Origin: Berberis thunbergii
Lineage: Eukaryota; Streptophyta; Magnoliopsida; Ranunculales; Berberidaceae
Direction: 5' to 3'
Assembly: GCA_003290165.1 (NCBI GenBank)
Contig: QNQO01000534.1
Coordinates: 186,001-250,000 of the forward strand
Length of the DNA: 64,000 nucleotides
Positions 43,147 to 55,959 of the stretch are shown here, one piece after another. Numbering within the stretch: position 1 is the stretch's first letter; every line of letters begins with the position of its first letter. The notes below the pieces were generated by a model. The model saw only the letters and a program-made list of their open reading frames with translations. It made no database searches and was not told the origin of the DNA. The translations under genes were made by a program, and so were the position numbers.

Positions 43147-46100
43147 GACAATTGCAAACCTGTTTTTCCCTATTTATGGTCATGGAGCCACCCATTGTTG
43201 GCACTTGCATCATATGGAGGCATTGTGGCTTTTGCCTTGGCTAGATCATGGATTTTGTATCTGGATGTAATTGCTGACCAAGTGACACAAAAAGAGTTTT
43301 TCTCCAGAAATTTTTTTGTTCAATCAATAGAACAGGGTTTATACAGGAAACAGAGAACCTATGGTTATACAGGATTTCACCAACTCTGCCCTTTGATGTA
43401 TACCATGACAAAATTTTCACCTCAGTATCTCTGCCCAATTAATCGCACAAGTAACATACTGTGCGTTCCGAAATGGAACTACGTTCAAGTCTGGCTGGAG
43501 GATGTATATGAGAGGACTCCCAGTGAGGCAAGGTGAGGTCTGATCTCCTCCAGTGGCTGATAAAAAAATTTGGTGGTTGGACTTAAATGTATGTGGAGGG
43601 AAATTATACCCTTGTGGGGGTTTTTTGATATAACTTGCTGATTTGAACAATGAAGAATAGGAAAAGGTAGCTCCAAGTATGGAAGTCAAGAAAGAAAAAC
43701 TGTATTGTATTATGAATGCAGGCTGTTCGAGAGGCCTGAAACTCTCCAGTGAGCAATTGCTCTTGTACAAATGTGTTTACAAATTCAATGAATCCCTTTT
43801 CTTCTTACTACTCTCCATATATAGTATTTCTTCCAACTGCCCAGCTAATACAGACCCACATGTTACTACAACTTGCTAATACAACTAACTAACAGATCGA
43901 ATACTAACGACTTGCTAATTCTACAACTTGGTAGAGCAACATCTTGCTAATACAGAATACTAACAGTGCAATAGAATACTGACTTCTTTGCTGTCACAAC
44001 TCCCTGCTGATCCATGTCCTGCTCCTTCCCTGCTAATACTTGCTGACTTATCTCCACTAGCTGTCATTTCTAACAAACTAACTAACATATTACAATTAGA
44101 GCAACTCTTACTCACAGACACTTACAGAGCACTAACAGACAATTAAGATAGCACTGCCTTCAAATGTATTTTGACATTAGTTCCTGTTGATTCCAAATAG
44201 CCTCATACACTGCTTATTACTGTACTGCTGCATTGCGGTACTGCTGCTCCAATGCTGCTGATGTTCTGATGCTTGCATCTACTGTAAATGTCCAGCATGC
44301 TCCCATATACTGCCTTCTGCTGCTGATGTCTGCGTCTACTGTAAGTATGATATATAGGAGGCTTATCATTTTCATTATCTCTTTGCTATGTAGCTAGGTT
44401 AGTATTTGTGTTCACCTTTGAATTACTCGTATGTTTGTAGGTGATCTTGAGTTCTTCCAAATCATTCTTGTACTGCTAGATTTTTCTTTGTCGGAAATAG
44501 TTCTAAGTCAATATAGTCAACCATCTTCCTACTACTAGCATTTTTTTATCTGTTGAGTATTTGAGATTATAGTTTAATACTGCCTAATGCCCATCTTTCA
44601 CTGCCAAAGTTCTCTCTTGCACAGATTGCATAGGCCAATCACAGAAGTATCCACTTAGAGTTTTGATGAGTTTATTTACCTGAAATCCAGTAATAAGAGA
44701 TGTATTGCAGTTGATTATTAGTGCATTAACTTATTTGATTTGTGCATTTCTGAATTTTGCCTTATTTTTTCTGACTGGGAGTTTCCTTGCACAAACTGGC
44801 GCATTCTAGTTTCATGTTTTCATTTAAATACTTTCATTGAGGGACAATTTAAATTGATTCCAGCTTACTTTAATGGTTTGGAAGGTTATTTATTATGATA
44901 GTCGTTATAAAGGCAATATCTAAGTGAAGTGTTGAAGTGCTTAAGAATTCGGCTTTTAAAATGTTGTTACTTGAGAATCATATCATCTGCCTTCTCCACT
45001 TTGTACATATTAAAGTCAGTGGCTTGAAGTAAATCTAATTGAAGATCTTCATTTGATAAGGGGACATAAAGAGTTATTTTTTTATAGAATTTTCATTGGA
45101 CAGACAATATGCCAAAGAAGATGCTACCACTTTGGTTGAAAACTTGTGAACTTTGATTCAAAATTGCAGTTTCTGTGCTCTTTCATTTGTCCTGCTTTTG
45201 CATGTAAGTTATTCTGCAAGGAGATTGTTAAGTGGTCACGACATGGGTCTGCAAAAACTACAGGAAAAAGTATTGTTCCAACAATGCCTTTTCCTCTAGG
45301 AGAGGCTTGTGCTAGGATGGATCTTATTTCCATGCATGATATTTTGCATAAAATTGGCTATAAGCTAGGATGAAGAGGGTGCAGACAATGAGGTGAGGCA
45401 GAGGTATTTTCAGGTATGTTTTGTGTCAGTTCAGGGTATTCACTATAGAGAACAAACTACAGGTACTCCCTGTCAACGGTCAAGAAAAAATGACATTCTC
45501 ATGGCTGACTGCACGGGATCTTGCAGAAAACTGCGAAATAATAATTCAAGATTATATGGTAAAAAAGTGGTGGGGCCTGTTCATTAACATTACATATGTG
45601 AATCTTGGTAGATTTGCAATTTTGGTCTTGCGTGAATATCAAATATGTCCCCATATCCTGGTGGAGCCTGTTTGCTAATGAATTTTTTCTCGCTGTTCCG
45701 AAGTCCGAACTACCTAAAATGCTGATATCGTGTGGTTTATCTTGCAGTAAATATTGAATACAGACTTTATTGTTATCTTTCTTTGGATCTTGTATGTTCT
45801 CTTGATATTCCATTTTGTTGCTTAGTTTGATTTGAACCATCCAGCAGTTTGCATCCTAAGTTCGAGCTTAAGCAGTTGATGACGATTGGAACATTTCTCT
45901 TCAAGGTTGATTCATCTTGATTACTTTTAAAAGTAAATGCATGCCATGGCTTATTACAAAAGTAGTCAGTAATTGTTACTATAATCTTTCTTAAATACAA
46001 ATACTGTGTGATATATGTATGATTTACTAATCACTTGATCTTGATTGGTTTATCCAATGATATGGATTTCTTCCTTGTGAATTCAATAGAAAGTAACAAC

Positions 46101-47044
46101 GAGCTCTTGAAAAATGTTGGAGAATTATTTAACTAACTAAATTCAGTATCACTTTGTACGCGTCATCGTATCTAACCATCTAAGTAGTATTTTGCTATTA
46201 ATTTAGAAACTTCATGTCCAGCAACATTAGTATGGGTTTCCATCAACTGTGGTGTGTCGACCTGCTAATATTTTGTCAATTAGCTTTGGAATTCTTGGAA
46301 TTAAGATGAAGTTCCTTGAGTGTTTTCTTCCTGGCACGTTGTAATGTTTATCCTATGTATATGGCATGGACAAAATGATCGATGATAGTTCTGATCTTCT
46401 ACTGCACCATTGTTAGGTTAACTTGTGGTCCGTGTTTAAGGAGGCTCCTTTTGAAATATTTGTTTTGCAGTCAACTCATGACAACCATTTTGATGAGATG
46501 GATCCAACTTCTTGTGGCAACATCTCAACATTGCTGAAATTGTAAGTGTGTTTTAAATGGTATTTCTGTATTGTTGTTAATCAAAGATTTCAAGAAAACC
46601 CAAAGCACACTACACACTATAGTCAGAAAACTCATAGAAGTAATTGTATGCATGCATTAAAGCAGACAATTAACGATAGAATGAACTTGGGATTTTTCCG
46701 TTGAAGTCTTCTCATTTGTTGAATCATTTATGATCATCCTTCAGATCTTGAAACATTTACTACATATTTATTCGTTATGAGCTCTTTTATTATGGGTCGC
46801 TCTGCACATTTTTAGGATGTGTTCTTTGAGATGATATCCAAAATATTCAAATGCACGTTAAATATCTCAGGTCAGTTTTGATTGGTTATGTTATTCTCTT
46901 CTTGGCAATGTTCTAAAAGCGCTAGGCGGCGGGCAGGCGGCGAGCAGGTGCCTAGCGCTCATGGGCCTAGGCGGGCACCTAGGCGGTTTTAGGTTTTGTA
47001 TTAGAACTTTAATAATTTACAAATGTTAAGCATAATACTTTATC

Positions 47045-50005
47045 AATTACATCCAATTTGAGATTTAACCAACTAAATAAGGGGATTTGGGAATATCGAG
47101 AGTTCTGATATGGGGCGATTTTAGTTTCGAGGGGTACTGCCGTTCTTTTTTGGATTTTTGTTATTAACCATTAGATCTTAATCAACTAGCAATCTGGATC
47201 GTTAATAACAGGGTTCCATCAAGATTCCCAAGGTCGATCGGCTGTCGCCGGCTTGGCTGACGCCATCCTGCCGCCGCACTGATTGGCTGCCACTCATCCT
47301 CGCTTACCCTGGATGTCGACTTAGTCAGGGTAACTACTCGAAGAACCACTAGCCGCCACACAAGCTTAGAGGATCTTTGAAAAGTTTTAAGGCTATGAAG
47401 AAACCTAAAACACAGGCTTAGAGGAAGAAAGTCGCCGCCACCACCAAATCTGGGACGCTCTGGCCATCGTCGTGCTCACGGCTGCTCTCGTTCGCCTGAG
47501 CGCAGTAGGGTGCAAAGCACAGTCAGCGAGAGGGGGTGCGAGAGGGCCTGCGAAGAGAGGCTGCGCGAGTCCACTTGGCGCTGCTAGCTTGGCCGACGTC
47601 ACCACTTGACGCCACTTGCTGGTCGCTCTGCTTGGTTGTTGTCCTGTCGACTGTGTGCAGGTCCTTCAGGCCGTGTTCATGGTTTTCTCGGCATGACAAC
47701 TAGTCATGCAACATCGTTACCTTCCCCTATGGTAGGGGAGCAAATGAAGGGGAGCATCGAAGGGGCGCCTAAGCCTTTGTTTGCCCAAATCCTTGGAAAA
47801 ATTTTGGTTGAGGAGATTACGGATACACACATTGAGGGAACTAGATTCCGCAAAGATGGGGAGCCAGCAATTGGAATTACGGCATCGGATGAAGTACGCG
47901 GGAAAGCTTTCATGGAGAAGCATGTGATTGTTCTAAAGTTCTCTAGCTATAGGCCAACTTTGGAAGATATTCGGGATTCGATTCACAGAACTTGGGGTAT
48001 TCTAGGAGATTTATCGCTAGGACTACTCGATCAACGTCACGTTTTAGTCCGTCTTCAATCCGAGACGGAAGCAAAGAAAGTGTTGTCGAGGGATTCCTTT
48101 TTGATTCGTGGAGTTAGATTCAAAGATTTTCGATGGCACGTTGGTTTCAGTCTGAAAGCAGATCCGATATCGGTTTCATTATGGGTAGAGTTGCCTAACT
48201 TGCCTTTGCATTTATTTCATCCTCCTCTGTTGAAAGCAATTGTGAATTCTTTTGGTGGCTTTTTGTGAATGGATGATCATACTAGATGCCTATCACGCCC
48301 GGGTTTTGCTCGTGTTTGCGTGGAAATGACTTTGGCGGAATCTTTACCAAGTGGAGTTTGGATTGACAGGGCTAACAATAGGGGTTTCTGGCAGAAGATT
48401 GAATATCCAGGATTCAAATATTGTGCATTTTGTTCTTTGATAGGGCATCAGGAGGAGTTATGTAGGAAAAAGTTAGGTCTTAAGGATAGTGGGGGAGCTT
48501 CTGACCTAGCTCAAGCAGAGAAGGGCACTGCCAAGCCCAAGGTCGAAACCAAATTATAAAGCAACAATATGTTCCTATTGTCAAAAAAGAGAAATTGCCC
48601 ACTTCAGAAGTGGGTACGCGTGGTGTAAAGAATAGCCAAGGTGTGGAGATTAATGAGGAAGTTGTTGTTCAGAGGCAAGTGGCCAATGATCTGGTACAAC
48701 TGGTGCTGTCAAATAATTTTGCGTCACTTACGGAGGATGTTGAGGTAGGGGTGTGTGATCATGCGGATAAGCAATTGGTTGGGAAGGAAACGACTCATGA
48801 TGATGCCGAGGTTGTTCCAGCATCTACGAAGGAATGCCTACTTGAGGCAGGTTATACAGTTTCGGAGATTGAAAATGTATGTGAAAAACAAGCAATGACA
48901 TTAAACCAGGAGGATGCAGTCAATTCAGGGGTGATGAGTAGTCATTTGGACGACACGAACATATACAATAATAGCAGTCCTATAGTTCTTCAACTGTCAG
49001 TGTCACGAGGTGCAGCTAGTGTATCGACTGGAGTTGTTTCGATTGGGCAGGCTGCTCCAGGTCTTCAGCGAACAAATCTGATAATGTCGCCACAGCGAGA
49101 GGCTCCAGGGATGCCGCACGTTGACAATCCAGGGAGTGAAGAGATTGGCCATTCTGGTTCTAAAATGGAGTGCATTTCGCCCAATACAGGGGACGTTGCG
49201 ATAGAAACATGGTGTGTTCTCAGTTCGCCACGATTAGAGCAGGCACCACTCAGAACAGAAAATGCAGGGTCTTTTCCAGTGCTCGCAGTTAGTAGTTCTA
49301 AGCCGAATGAAGAACATCATATTGAACCCGGTGATGTTGGAATTCAGTCGACACAATTGGTTTCAGTTACTCATCTGGGGGGGCACCTCGGTGCTACTAG
49401 CACAGAGCTAGGGGATGCTATGCAGGGTCAACAAGTGCAGGAACCATCGGATGATGAGTTTCAGTCTTTGGTCAGGGTAAAGAGACAGTTTGACAAATAC
49501 GCTATCAAAACTTCTCCGGATTATAAAAGAGTCGGAAACAACTTGAATAAGGCTATATCTTTGCTAAAAAAAAATAGGCTACTTCGACTGAAGAAATTGA
49601 ATATCAATACACTCGAAAGTGCAAGTGAGGATAGTGATGAAGTCAACTCAGAATCTGAGATTGATCCACAGGCAGCGAGCAGTGATTTGGATTTAGAGGC
49701 CTACGTCAGACGGAGAGATGAATAAGAGGCGCCACACCAAAGATATTAGCATTTGTCCCTGAAAATCCAATAGAACTAGGAAAGAAAACAAAAGGTACAA
49801 AGACTGAGTTTGTTTATTGTCCAGGCTTGTATTGGTGAATCCTTTTTTTTGTGAGAGTTTGTTTATGTTTTTTAGTTAATCCTATAGGGTCAGTCATGTA
49901 GCCTTCGGGCGTGGATTATTAAATGAATAAAATGGGTCAACATCCCAATTTGATAAAAAAAATAAAAAAAATAAATAAATAACAAAAAAAAATTACATCC
50001 AATTT
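47045..50005 (+). mobile_element. Non-LTR (LINE-like) element 2, 47060-49990, ORF1 only, perfect 15-bp target duplication
   Basis: AATTACATCCAATTT at 47045-47059 is repeated exactly at 49991-50005. The 2931-bp element has a GC-rich 5' part, one ORF1, and a 3' end TGGGTCAACATCCCAATTT followed by an A-rich tail with TAAA units. The end structure is that of target-primed reverse transcription, but there is no endonuclease or reverse-transcriptase sequence, so it must have been mobilised in trans. It entered the MITE described above. Confidence 0.92.
47693..49725 (+). pseudogene. ORF1 of LINE-like element 2 (DUF4283, CCHC-type zinc knuckle), one stop and one frameshift
   Basis: ATG at 47693 starts MTTSHATSLPSP. 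DUF4283 spans about residues 40-190, with FMEKHVIVLKFSSYRPTL and HRTWGILGDLSLGLLDQRHV. A TGA at 48266-48268 interrupts between GGFL and MDDHTRCLSR. The same frame continues to the zinc knuckle YCAFCSLIGHQEELC (CX2CX4HX4C), then shifts near 48550. 48595-49725 encodes the rest, ending with FDKYAIKTSPDYKRVG and an acidic stretch. The C-terminal half after the knuckle has no known domain. About 675 residues if intact. Confidence 0.88.
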
Positions 50006-51119
50006 AATGTCAAGATAAGTTGGTCAAATTAACATGAAAAATTTATAAACAAGAAAAATTAACAATCATGAACAACATTTATTAAAACTCAAATGACTGA
50101 AGTTGGTCATGATAAGTATTTTATACAAAGTTGAATTTGTGGACAAATATCCAAACATACTTTTTTATTTTTCTTCAAATTGCATGAATGACTTCAGTTA
50201 TGTTTGATAAAATCTACATTACTAAAATTGGTACTGGCAGATCCTTTGATAATTTCATTAAGTAATCATCAATTGTTACATTCAGACATATACTGGATAA
50301 AAAACAATTAAATTGTTTATTTCTAAAAAAGGGAAAAGAAAAATAAAATAAGAACACAATCAACCTTATTAAAAAAAAACCCGCCCAGACCCGCCTAGGC
50401 GCCTACCCGATTTTTCACCCCGCCCAGCCATTAATTTGGGCGTTTCTCTAACGCCTAGCGCCTAGGCGCCGCCCAGGCCATTTTCTAAAATACTAGTTCT
50501 TGGGAAGTTCACACTAGCCTCTTTGGTTCGATTTTGCATTCCTTACGTTGGATCCCCAAAATTATATATATTTTCTCATGAGAATCTCTTCCTACTGCTC
50601 ACTGTTTGGGTGTGTGTTTTGGTGGTTTAGTTTTTGTTGCAAGAATTTTCATTTTAGCTGTAGGGTTTGCAACAACTGTTGCTTTGAATTCTCAGTTGAC
50701 TAGAACTTTGTCCGTTGGATTTCCTTTAGAGAGTAAATGACAATACCAGTAGGAATAGGGATGGCAGTGGGGCGGATTTTCACGGATATCCGCCCCACCC
50801 AATCCGTTTGGGGCGGTTTTGGTTATGGCTGAATGGATTTTCGGGTGATTTCGGGTATCCAAAAAATATCCGTTCACTATTCGGGGCGGATACGGATTTA
50901 GCCATATCCGCCCCGCGGATATCCGTTTAAGTGTTGATATTATAAAAATACCCTCAACCCTTTATACCCTAAAAAAAACCCCCTCAACCCTTTATTCGCT
51001 GAAAAAAAAAACCCCCCTCGACCCTTATCTCACGTCTCTCTCTCAGACTCAGTCACAGACCCTTCTTCTTCTCCCTCAAAACAGCGCTCGTCGACCTCCT
51101 TCGCGCGACTTCGAGCATA

Positions 51120-51240
51120 GCAACTTCGAGCAACATCCTCCCTTCGAGCATAGCAACTTCGAGCAACCTCCTCCCTTCGAGCGATTTCGAGCAACCTCCC
51201 TTCGAGCAACTTCTTCTCTCTCACAGCGAAGGTCGCGAGC
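51120..51240. repeat. Repeated TTCGAGCAAC units
   Basis: Units of about 20-30 bases, CTTCGAGCAACCTCCTCCC with variants TTCGAGCATAGCAAC, recur about six times. They lie inside the hAT-type element and are non-coding. Confidence 0.7.
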
Positions 51241-51394
51241 GACCTACCTTCGAGCGACCTCCATCTTCTCTCTCACAGCGAAGGCCGAACTCCGATTCTC
51301 CGAACTCTCGGATCTGATTAGCAAGTCTAAATCGAAGCTCAGATCGAAGCTCCCACTCCCACCTCATCCCCTTCCTCTCCCCCTGATCTCAGAT

Positions 51395-51667
51395 CTGATC
51401 GGATCAATTCTGATCTCAGATCTGATCGGATCGATTCTGATCTCAGATCGAATCGGATCGATTCAGACCTGATCGAATTCGAATTTGATCAAATCTGATC
51501 TGATCAAATCTGATCAAATCGATTCTGATCTGATCAAATATGATCTGATCGATTCTGATCTGATCAAATATGATCTGATTTGATCATCTGATCTGATCGA
51601 TTCTGATCAAATCTGATCTGATCGATTCTGATCAAATCTGATCTGATCGATTCTGATCTCAGATTCT
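51395..51667. repeat. GATC-rich tandem array (TGATCTGATCGATTC units)
   Basis: Units TCTGATCTGATCGATTC and TCTGATCAAATC alternate for about 270 bases, giving a GATC site every 5-12 bases. It lies inside the hAT-type element and may have arisen by slippage. Confidence 0.85.
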
Positions 51668-52719
51668 GTAGATCGATTTTTTTTTTTTTTTTTTGCAATT
51701 TATTGTATGCTTTTTTGTAGTTTTTTGTTTGTATATTTCGATTGTATTTTTTGTGTGTAATTTTTTATCTGAATTTATTGTATTTTTTGTACGAATTTAT
51801 TGTATGCAGAATAAAAAAATTTCGGCTGTTAGTTGTTGTTTGGGTTAAATGGGGCGGGGCGGATATCCGCCTATCCGCCGGGGGCGGGGATGGTTTTTAA
51901 AAAAAATGATAAACGGATATGCGGGGCGGTTTGGGGGACCCGAAATTTTCAGCGGGGCGGGGATGGATTTGCACAAATCCGCCCCAATCCGCCCTGTTGC
52001 CATCCCTAAGTAGGAAACAAGAGGAAAGCAAACTTCCACCCATATAACAACGAACTTATGTTATTTATTTTTCAGAGAGACACTCTGGTAGGAAGGGAGG
52101 TTAGGCAGACCTTGACCAGCATATTAAAAAAGAGAAAACCAAAAGATACAAAGGGGAGGGGGAGGTACTGAGCCTTACCCCTTGAGAAACCAATGCTCAT
52201 GCATGTTGTATGGATCAAATTATACTCATATGACCCATTTACAGAAGCAGAAAAATACAACCATTATCACTTCTCGAGATGAACATACAGAATATCCAAC
52301 TTGTCCAAGCAAATCGAAACTCGAACATCAATTGGTAGCCGTAGCTCCATATAGATTCTGAAATTCTGCAAGACCAAATCTCTAGCCGTGAATTTCTCAG
52401 TCACCGAATTATGTGCTCTGTAAACATGCAATACTTCCATATTCATCCCTTTCAATATCTCAACAATTTTTCTTCACGAGGGGGCCAAAAACAAGGAATG
52501 TATTTATAAAACCATTTCCAAAGTGGCATCAGAGCAACATCAATAGACCACAAAAGGGTAGCAACACTTACAACGTGAATTGTGAGCAGCAACAACAGAC
52601 CGTGAGCAACACAACACACAACGTTGAAACGATAAAAATCGGGTGTTCTTCTTTTGCGAGTTTCGTCAAACTTTTGGTAGTATTGTTTGTTTGAGATTGA
52701 GTAATCTCAAGGATTGTTG

Positions 52720-53340
52720 CTTGATAACATTGTAATCGTCAATTAAGTGTTTCCATATCAATGAGATAGTTACAAAGTCGTCGTCCGTGGAGTAGGCAAA
52801 GCCGAACCACGTAAATCTTGGTGTCATCTTTATTTTCTGTATATTGTTTGTTGTTTGCTTCTTTCTTGCATAACGATTTTAGCCATTCACAATCACCAAC
52901 TAAGTCTAGGACTTGTGTTGAAATTATTTGCATTAGCAGATATACCTTACAAGTGGTATTAGAGTCGATGGTTCGACGGAGACTTGGCGATGTGGAGGTG
53001 CATGCGGCACATTCTTCAGGGGATCAAGCGCATGGTAGTGAGCTAGGTAGAGCATCGCAGGTGCGTGGTCCACCAGTTCAGATTAGGTTTCAGAAGATAT
53101 CCTACAATTCTGGACGAGGTGGAGTTAGTGCGGTGGTTGCGACTAAGGTGAAGTCAACAACGCTAAAAATAGTCGAGTCCGTCCACCGAATGCTACCCAC
53201 AGGATCGTGGTTGCGCATGATATTCGAAGTGGATGTGTACTTCGAGATGTTGCAGACCAGTAGATGAATTGTAGGACGTGTGACGATTCGCGCCAAAGGT
53301 GGAGATTGTTGGGAAAATGTTGGACCTGAAAATGTTTTGA
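52720..53340 (+). mobile_element. Ty1-copia-like remnant, copy 2
   Basis: Counterpart of 5960-6600. The primer-binding-site-like TGGTATTAGAG begins at 52954. The polypurine and TGTTGGG junction lies near 53297-53312. A second tRNA-like match, TGGCATCAGAGC, occurs at about 52525 and is lost by a small deletion in copy 1. No gag or pol. Confidence 0.45.
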
Positions 53341-54522
53341 AATGAACAAGTTATGATCATTTTACTACAGTCACGCAAAACTGTCCAAATGCATGATCCC
53401 CTGCGAGTTTAAGCCTCACACTTGCATAAACCATTGAAACTGCTAGTGTGAGACTCATAGAGAGAAGAAATGTATTAGGCAGCATGACTTTGAAGTGAAC
53501 TCGTATTATTTTTCTGTAACTCATTTATAGAGCTGCAGTAGTTTAATATTTGGAATTTCCTATCCCATTGTAATCACTGTTTGATTATAGTACTCTTGAT
53601 TAGTAATTGTTGTTGGGTGAGATTTTATTGCTTACATCGATCCATTTTGTCTGTCTCCCAATTAAATGACTAATAGTTTTATTAAGTTAAGCTTTTGCTA
53701 CTGTTTGTAGCCAAATTTTGCATATGACTAGTTCTTGTATCCGCATGTACATTGTTAGGTTCATCAAATTGAGTTATGATCTATCAGAGTATGAAACTCG
53801 ACATGTCTGATGCGAGTGTTGTTACACATTTTACACAATATATTGAGTGTAAAAATGGAATAAATCAAGAAAGTAATTAACGAAAATTACTAATGAATTA
53901 TTCATCTTCACTGAGTTAACCCCCAAATTACAATGAAAGGAAAGGAATCTACAGCAATGGTATGTAGTACTAGATCCCAACCCCCAAACGAAAACCCCAA
54001 ATGATATGTTTGATTTTCTTTTCAATGCAACTTTAAACCCCCAAACATTTGCAATCAAAATGTCATCGCATCAATTTTTCAAGGTTTTTAGAATTTGGTA
54101 AGCTTCATTGGTTCAGTGTTTTCCTATAGAAGCTTTGCATCTATTCGGGTATTCTGAGAGCTTGGATTTGATTGCTCCTAGAAAATGATATGATTTCTTT
54201 GTTTCTCCAAAGACAAAATAGGGGCAGTCCCCGATCGTCTTCAACCATTTTAGACGTGGAAAACATCTCTTAAATCCTTTATGGGAGGAAAATCAATGAT
54301 GTAGAATTTAGATGTTACTCTATTTTCAATATACACTAATCCATGTTTCCAACTGATTGTAATGACAAATGTTTTTATCATATTCTTTTGTGACAATTGT
54401 GGATTGCGATTCAGTGGAGGTGTTCCAGCCGTTGCCTAATTGAACGTCAAAACACCATCTTCAACAGTCCTTTCTCTTTATTTCCTTCTAACTAATGATG
54501 CCTGCAACATTTGCCTTATGCG
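53330..54522. repeat. Block B1, tandem partner of 55960-56950
   Basis: Homologous to 6590-7560, with an extra stretch of about 240 bases (53880-54128) before AAGCTTTGCATCTATTCGGG. That stretch ends TTTTCCTATAG like an intron end, but no exon is evident. It stops at TTTGCCTT (about 54517), where foreign sequence begins. Confidence 0.75.
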
Positions 54523-54523
54523 A

Positions 54524-54554
<31 letters not shown>

Positions 54555-55955
54555 GAAGCATTTGGTGATGTTTGTGCATCTAAGAGCTCATATCTCTCTC
54601 TAATCTTTTTCCCAATCTTACTACCAAAACTAATTTGTTTGACAGAGTCGTTTACCTTCTTTGGCGAAGTTGTTGCTAGTTTTCAAGTCTAGTTGCAGAC
54701 CTTCAGATTGACATTCATTCACAAGGTCATCTTTGACTGAATACAAGCTTATATAAGCTAATTTTACCTAATCTTATAGAAACGAGAAACTTAAAACTTG
54801 ATATTCAAGATATTCTAATTGTGTCCTATTTCTTATTCTTGTACTTTCCTATACTTGTATTTTCCTATTCTTGTATTTCATATTCTTATACTTTCCTTCT
54901 TACAATATCTTGAACTTGAGTTTGACTATGTTGAGTGCAAGCCCTACATATTCTAATACGCCCCTGCAAGCTGGATATGTAGACGCAAAAGAAATGTGCA
55001 GCTTGGAAGAAACTTTGACTTCGATAATTCTGGATGCTTCAGGATAAAATTTTAGAAAAATTCTGTTATGAAAAAATCATGATTGTCAAGTGAACGATTG
55101 ATTGTTCGATTCGAGTGGTCAGCACAACTCTCCAATTTTGGATGCTCCTTGATAAAATTCTGGAGGAAATTCTAGACAAAAATTCTGGATGAAATTCTTG
55201 ATAAAAATTCAAGATGAAACTTGCTCAGCATTTGTGCTGGTAGTTTTTTTTTTTTTTTGAGCTTGTGTGGTGGTACTAACAAAAAATGGTGGGTGTGAAT
55301 AGCGGAGAGGAAGAGATTCAAAATGTTCTCTTCCCCTCCGTTTTTTCTTCTTCTTCTTCCCTATTGTTTCTTCTTTATTTCCTCCATGTTGTGCAATTTG
55401 ATGTGTGATCAAACATGTGACATGGAAAAGAGAGAGGACAAAAGGAGAGCGGAATGGTGATGGAAGGACAACGAGTGACGGACGTACGTGTATATTTGCT
55501 GGTTGTGCGGTTGCGGTTGTTGTGCGGTTGACTCATCCTATTATTGAATAAGAGTTTATTGAGGTTTTGGCTGCAGATGGCAGTTTCATGAAGAGAAGTT
55601 TATTGAGGATAATTGGTTGTCTGTTGATTGCGGTGTTGCTTGTTCTGTTGATACATGAATGATTGAGGTAGGATTTTGTTGTTGTTCTCTCTTCCCTCCG
55701 TTTTTTCATCTTTTTCCCTGTTGTGTGATTTGATGTGTGATCGAACATGTGACAGGGACAAATAGAGAGGACGAAAGGAGAGCGGAACAGCCTAGGAATC
55801 ACCCATTCAAAACATAAAAACAGAGTACTGTCTCATTTCAGTTTCAGACTCTGTTATTGATTTTCGATCAACTTTGATGCTCGATTGAGACCGATTCTCA
55901 AACTCATTAAAACACAAAAATGTAGTGCTCTGAGTTATTTAATGAACACAGTTTG
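54523..55955. mobile_element. Composite insertion: 27-base A run, NLR CC fragment, copia-like sequence
   Basis: Absent from copy 1. It begins CGAT then A at 54525-54551. 54595-54750 (minus) repeats the CC-domain fragment of NLR-3, and 54750-54975 repeats the copia-like end ACGCCCCTGCAAGCTGGA. Short tandem AATTCTGGATGAAATTCTTGA units lie at about 55150-55215. Two related blocks, 55330-55460 and 55690-55795, both contain CCCTCCGTTTTTTC and GATTTGATGTGTGATC. No gene is supported. Confidence 0.6.
54595..54750 (-). pseudogene. NLR CC-domain fragment, copy of part of NLR-3
   Basis: The minus strand repeats the codons for KKVNDSVKQISFGSKIGKK of NLR-3 with changes and a frame break. It has no P-loop. 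It duplicates 42716-42859. Confidence 0.65.
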
Positions 55956-55959
55956 AATC

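Larger units (their letters stand above)
46899..50503. mobile_element. hAT-type MITE with CTAGGCG-rich ends (46906-50496), split by LINE-like element 2
   Basis: TTCTTGG at 46899-46905 and 50497-50503 flanks it, and copy 1 has the empty site CTCTTCTTGGGAAG at about 5025. The start is CAATGTTCTAAAAGCGCTAGGCGG. The end is GGCCATTTTCTAAAATACTAG. Subterminal blocks are rich in CCTAGGCG and GCCTAGCG. Without the nested LINE-like element it is about 650 bp. The target duplication reads as 7 bp (8 with one mismatch). Confidence 0.88.
50748..52016. mobile_element. hAT-type element (50756-52008) with 8-bp target duplication AGTAGGAA
   Basis: AGTAGGAA at 50748-50755 and 52009-52016 flanks it, and copy 1 is uninterrupted at about 5265. 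Terminal inverted repeats are TAGGGATGGCA and TGCCATCCCTA. Subterminal blocks rich in GGGGCGGAT/ATCCGCCCC are inverted relative to each other. The 1253-bp body has no transposase. It holds a GATC-rich tandem array and, at 51010-51300, sequence repeating CTTCGAGCAACCTCC. Confidence 0.93.

Noticed and set aside
54495..54692. Frame containing a poly-lysine run
   Set aside because: It spans a 27-base A run at an insertion junction and joins unrelated sequences.
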